Below, in pieces: positions 61,683 to 64,000 of a DNA stretch of 64,000 nucleotides. Position numbers and translations under genes: made by a program. The notes below the pieces were generated by a model that worked only from the letters and a program-made list of their open reading frames with translations, did no database searches and was not told where the DNA came from. The DNA comes from Nitrospirae bacterium MYbin3 (GTDB lineage Bacteria > Nitrospirota > Thermodesulfovibrionia > Thermodesulfovibrionales > Dissulfurispiraceae): contig PEAD01000013.1 in NCBI GenBank assembly GCA_002753335.1, positions 19,796 to 83,795 of the forward strand. The letters run 5' to 3'. Numbering within the stretch: position 1 is the stretch's first letter; the number at the start of each line of letters is the position of its first letter.

Positions 61683-63416
61683 CTACTTTACGGCCTTAAG
61701 CTTTTTTTCGGCCTTAGTCTCTTTTACCTCAAAGAGCATATTATCGATAGATGCCCCGGCAGGAACCATCGGATAGACCTTCTCGTGCCAATCTATAACG
61801 AAGTCCATGAACACAGGCCTCTTTACCTTGAACGCCTCTTTAAGCACCGGCTCGACCTCGCCTGGCTTGGACGCTCTCAGCCCCACTGCTCCGTAAGCAT
61901 GGGCAAGTTCAACAAAATCCGGAACCACGTCAAGGTTTGTGTGAGAGTATCTCTCCTGAAAGAAGAGCTCTTGCCACTGCCGAACCATTCCTAAATAACG
62001 GTTGTTCAGTATCGCAACCTTCACAGGCAGTTTGTATATTACGGCAGTTGCAAGTTCCTGAATATTCATTTGGATGCTCCCGTCCCCTGCAATATCGATT
62101 ACCAGCTTGTTTGGAAAGGCCAACTGTGCTCCAATAGCGGCAGGGAAGCCATAGCCCATTGTACCAAGCCCGCCTGAGGTTAACCAATGTCTTGGCTTGT
62201 CCAGCTTGTAAAACTGCGCTGCCCACATCTGGTTCTGGCCGACTTCGGTTGTAATTATAGCGTCGCCTTTGGTCAGCTCATGAATTTTTTCGACCACGAA
62301 CTGAGGCTTGATAACATCTGTAGTATGCGTGTAAGAAAGCGGATGCTCTTTTTTCCAAGCTGCAATCTGTTTGAGCCATGCTTTTCTTATTTCATGCCAC
62401 TGTTCCTGTATCTGTTCCTTCAGCACTTTATTGAGCTGCAGTAAGACTTTCTTGACGTCTCCGACTATCGGTATATCTACCGCAACATTCTTTCTTATGG
62501 ATGTTGGATCGATGTCGATATGTATTATTCTGGCGTTAGGAGCGAAGCCTTCTATTTTCCCCGTTACCCTGTCGTCAAAGCGCATTCCAATAGCAATAAG
62601 CAGATCCGAATCCTGCACCGATTTGTTGGCGTAGTATGTTCCATGCATTCCGAGCATTCCTAAAGACAGGTCGTGTGATCCGGGGAAGCTGCCTAGTCCC
62701 ATCAAAGTCATGGTCACAGGGATGTTGCACAGCTCAGCAAATTCTTTCAGCTCGTGAGAGGCCTCGGATATTACGCATCCGCCTCCGGCCACTATGACCG
62801 GTTTCTTTGCCTTAGCTATTTCGTGTGCAGCCTTGTCTATCATCCATTTGTTGCCTTCGTAAGTAGGGTTGTAGCTTCTGATATGGACTTTGTCAGGCCA
62901 TACAAAATCTGCCTTGCTTGAGGTCACATCTTTAGGCAGGTCTATGAGAACAGGACCGGGCCTGCCCGATGTAGCTATATGAAAGGCCTCTTTAATAGCC
63001 TTGGCCAGTTCGCTTACATCTTTTACGAGGATATTGTATTTGGTGCAGGGCCTTGTTATTCCTATGATGTCAGCTTCCTGAAACGCGTCATTCCCGATAA
63101 GGCTTGTGGGAACCTGACCGGTAAGAATGACCATCGGGATGGAATCCATCGCCGCTGTTGCTATGCCGGTTACGGTATTGGTTGCGCCGGGGCCTGATGT
63201 TACAAGAGCGACGCCTGCTTTGCCTGTTGCCCTCGCGTAGCCGTCAGCCGCATGCACCGCGCCCTGCTCATGTCTGGTAAGGAAAAGTTTCAGATCTTTT
63301 TCGTCATGCAGGAGGTCGAATATATTGAGAATCACGCCCCCGGGGTATCCGAAGATGTGTTTAACCCCTTCACGCTTTAAAGACTCGATAAGTATTTCTG
63401 CTCCGGTAATCTTCAT
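61683..63416 (-). CDS. ilvB: Acetolactate synthase large subunit
   Basis: A 577-residue ThDP enzyme joining two pyruvates (or pyruvate and 2-ketobutyrate) in valine, leucine and isoleucine synthesis. The catalytic glutamate lies in [22 protein letters not shown]-binding and central domains follow, and the ThDP site is [12 protein letters not shown] to [10 protein letters not shown]. The ATG at 63416 has GAGGTG upstream; a GTG three codons earlier is possible. ilvB and ilvN form the operon. Confidence 0.96.
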   Translation of the reverse strand: MKITGAEILIESLKREGVKHIFGYPGGVILNIFDLLHDEKDLKLFLTRHEQGAVHAADGYARATGKAGVALVTSGPGATNTVTGIATAAMDSIPMVILTGQVPTSLIGNDAFQEADIIGITRPCTKYNILVKDVSELAKAIKEAFHIATSGRPGPVLIDLPKDVTSSKADFVWPDKVHIRSYNPTYEGNKWMIDKAAHEIAKAKKPVIVAGGGCVISEASHELKEFAELCNIPVTMTLMGLGSFPGSHDLSLGMLGMHGTYYANKSVQDSDLLIAIGMRFDDRVTGKIEGFAPNARIIHIDIDPTSIRKNVAVDIPIVGDVKKVLLQLNKVLKEQIQEQWHEIRKAWLKQIAAWKKEHPLSYTHTTDVIKPQFVVEKIHELTKGDAIITTEVGQNQMWAAQFYKLDKPRHWLTSGGLGTMGYGFPAAIGAQLAFPNKLVIDIAGDGSIQMNIQELATAVIYKLPVKVAILNNRYLGMVRQWQELFFQERYSHTNLDVVPDFVELAHAYGAVGLRASKPGEVEPVLKEAFKVKRPVFMDFVIDWHEKVYPMVPAGASIDNMLFEVKETKAEKKLKAVK

Positions 63417-63663
63417 CCTATGCACCTCGCTGTAAGAAGCGTTTTTATAAAACTATGAATTAATAAAATACCACAGTTTTTGATAATAATTCCATGCTGT
63501 TATCTTGGCATAACTATTTCTAATTATTGTCGGCATAAGTTTATATGTTAAAATTTAAAGTATCTGAATAATCGCCCCATAATTACCGAACTGCTAAAGG
63601 AACACGGCTTTCTTCATGGCGCTTTTAATGCAATGACGACATCTATGAGAGGAAATCAAAACA
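63417..63663. other. AT-rich divergent intergenic region, ilvB / HD-GYP
   Basis: 247 bases with no gene seen. GGCATAA occurs twice in direct orientation (63507-63513 and 63532-63538), 25 bases apart. No leader peptide with branched-chain codons or T-box was recognised. Confidence 0.35.
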
Positions 63664-64000
63664 ATGATTAAGCAACCGCAGGCTTCATTATTCGATTTGG
63701 TCATGTGTCTTTCGGAGGCTATTGACCTAGTTGATTTAACTTTGGCAGGACACCATAAGAAAGTTGCGTATATCGGAAGCTGTTTGGGCGCCGAGATGAA
63801 ACTCCTGTTATCGCAGCAGACGAATCTGATTCTTGCGGGCGCTTTGCATGATATCGGTGCGCTCTCTTTATCCGAAAGGATGAATACTCTGAGATTTGAT
63901 TTTCAGGATAAAAGCAATCTTCATGCCGAGCTTGGAGAAAGGCTTTTGGCCACTTTCCCGCCTTTTGTAAAGCTGCTGCCGATAGTCCGATACCATCATG
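63664..64000 (+). CDS. HD-GYP-type phosphohydrolase, N-terminal part (partial)
   Basis: A frame opening MIKQPQASLFDLVMCLSEA runs off the right edge (112 codons seen). It has the metal-binding HD pattern: GHHKKVAYIG, GALHDIGALSL, then HAELGERLLATFPPF and VRYHH. This order fits HD-GYP c-di-GMP phosphodiesterases, but the GYP motif lies beyond the window, so a plain HD hydrolase is possible. GAGAGGAA precedes the ATG. Confidence 0.8.
   Translation, partial: MIKQPQASLFDLVMCLSEAIDLVDLTLAGHHKKVAYIGSCLGAEMKLLLSQQTNLILAGALHDIGALSLSERMNTLRFDFQDKSNLHAELGERLLATFPPFVKLLPIVRYHH

Noticed and set aside
1..64000. CRISPR arrays, tRNA, rRNA, insertion sequences
   Set aside because: No spaced direct repeats, tRNA cloverleaf, rRNA stretch or transposase frame was recognised by eye.

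Overview
The window (about 45% GC, dense, short intergenic gaps) looks like chromosome of an anaerobic or micro-oxic Gram-negative bacterium. Supporting signs are lipoproteins with lipoboxes, a tripartite RND pump, periplasmic c-type cytochromes, Tat signals, rubrerythrin and rubredoxin, and an anaerobic-type cobalamin enzyme (CbiG-CbiH fusion). The gene mix (octaheme nitrite reductase, NapAGHD without NapB/NapC, NosL genes, Frz-like chemosensory genes) fits Nitrospirota/Thermodesulfovibrionia-like or Desulfobacterota-like lineages. The sequence alone does not fix the phylum. No rRNA, tRNA, CRISPR array, transposase or prophage was seen.

Layout. 1-2400: tail of a histidine kinase, a REC-PAS-kinase and a nucleotidyltransferase pair. 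2448-6783: housekeeping genes (HU, GIY-YIG, FKBP, HAD, SDR, OB-fold). 6821-13518: a compact six-gene minus-strand run (CbiG-CbiH, BPL_N amidotransferase, DHA2 exporter, nucleotidyltransferase-like, TPM, LemA). 13659-19167: surface lipoproteins and a second AbiEii-like pair. 19175-30030: a diheme diguanylate cyclase diverging from a Frz-like chemosensory operon (CheW, CheW-like, soluble MCP, CheB, CheR-TPR, CheA-REC, Hpt-REC-REC-GGDEF, two CheY). 30038-34900: a TlpA/NosL/NosL/ABC cassette. 34961-44985: a nitrate-ammonification locus with DUF4337, octaheme nitrite reductase, monoheme cytochrome, NapA, NapG, NapH, NapD and a PilJ-type (nitrate-sensor-like) chemoreceptor. 45042-50855: RND efflux operon. 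50992-56255: pyruvate kinase and an FAD/Fe-S/geranylgeranyl-reductase-like operon. 56297-64000: PilZ, rubrerythrin/rubredoxin, RACo-like ASKHA protein, CNNM/CBS protein, ilvBN and the start of an HD-GYP protein.

How it fits together. The best candidate for an integrated system is 34961-44985, possibly extending back to 30038. NapA would reduce nitrate, with NapGH as quinol dehydrogenase and NapD as chaperone. The octaheme enzyme would take nitrite to ammonium, and a chemoreceptor with the GRQR nitrate-box motif would steer cells toward the acceptor. Next to it, the Frz-like pathway with a fused GGDEF output, plus the heme diguanylate cyclase, PilZ and HD-GYP proteins, suggests that redox and surface behaviour are coupled through c-di-GMP.

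Two conserved genes carry in-frame stops with continuing homology in the same frame: TGA at 28633 in the Hpt-REC-REC-GGDEF gene, beside a nine-G tract, and TAA at 52045 in pyruvate kinase. Either they are sequence errors or the genes are split or inactivated. All assignments come from reading motifs in the translated sequence; no database search was run.
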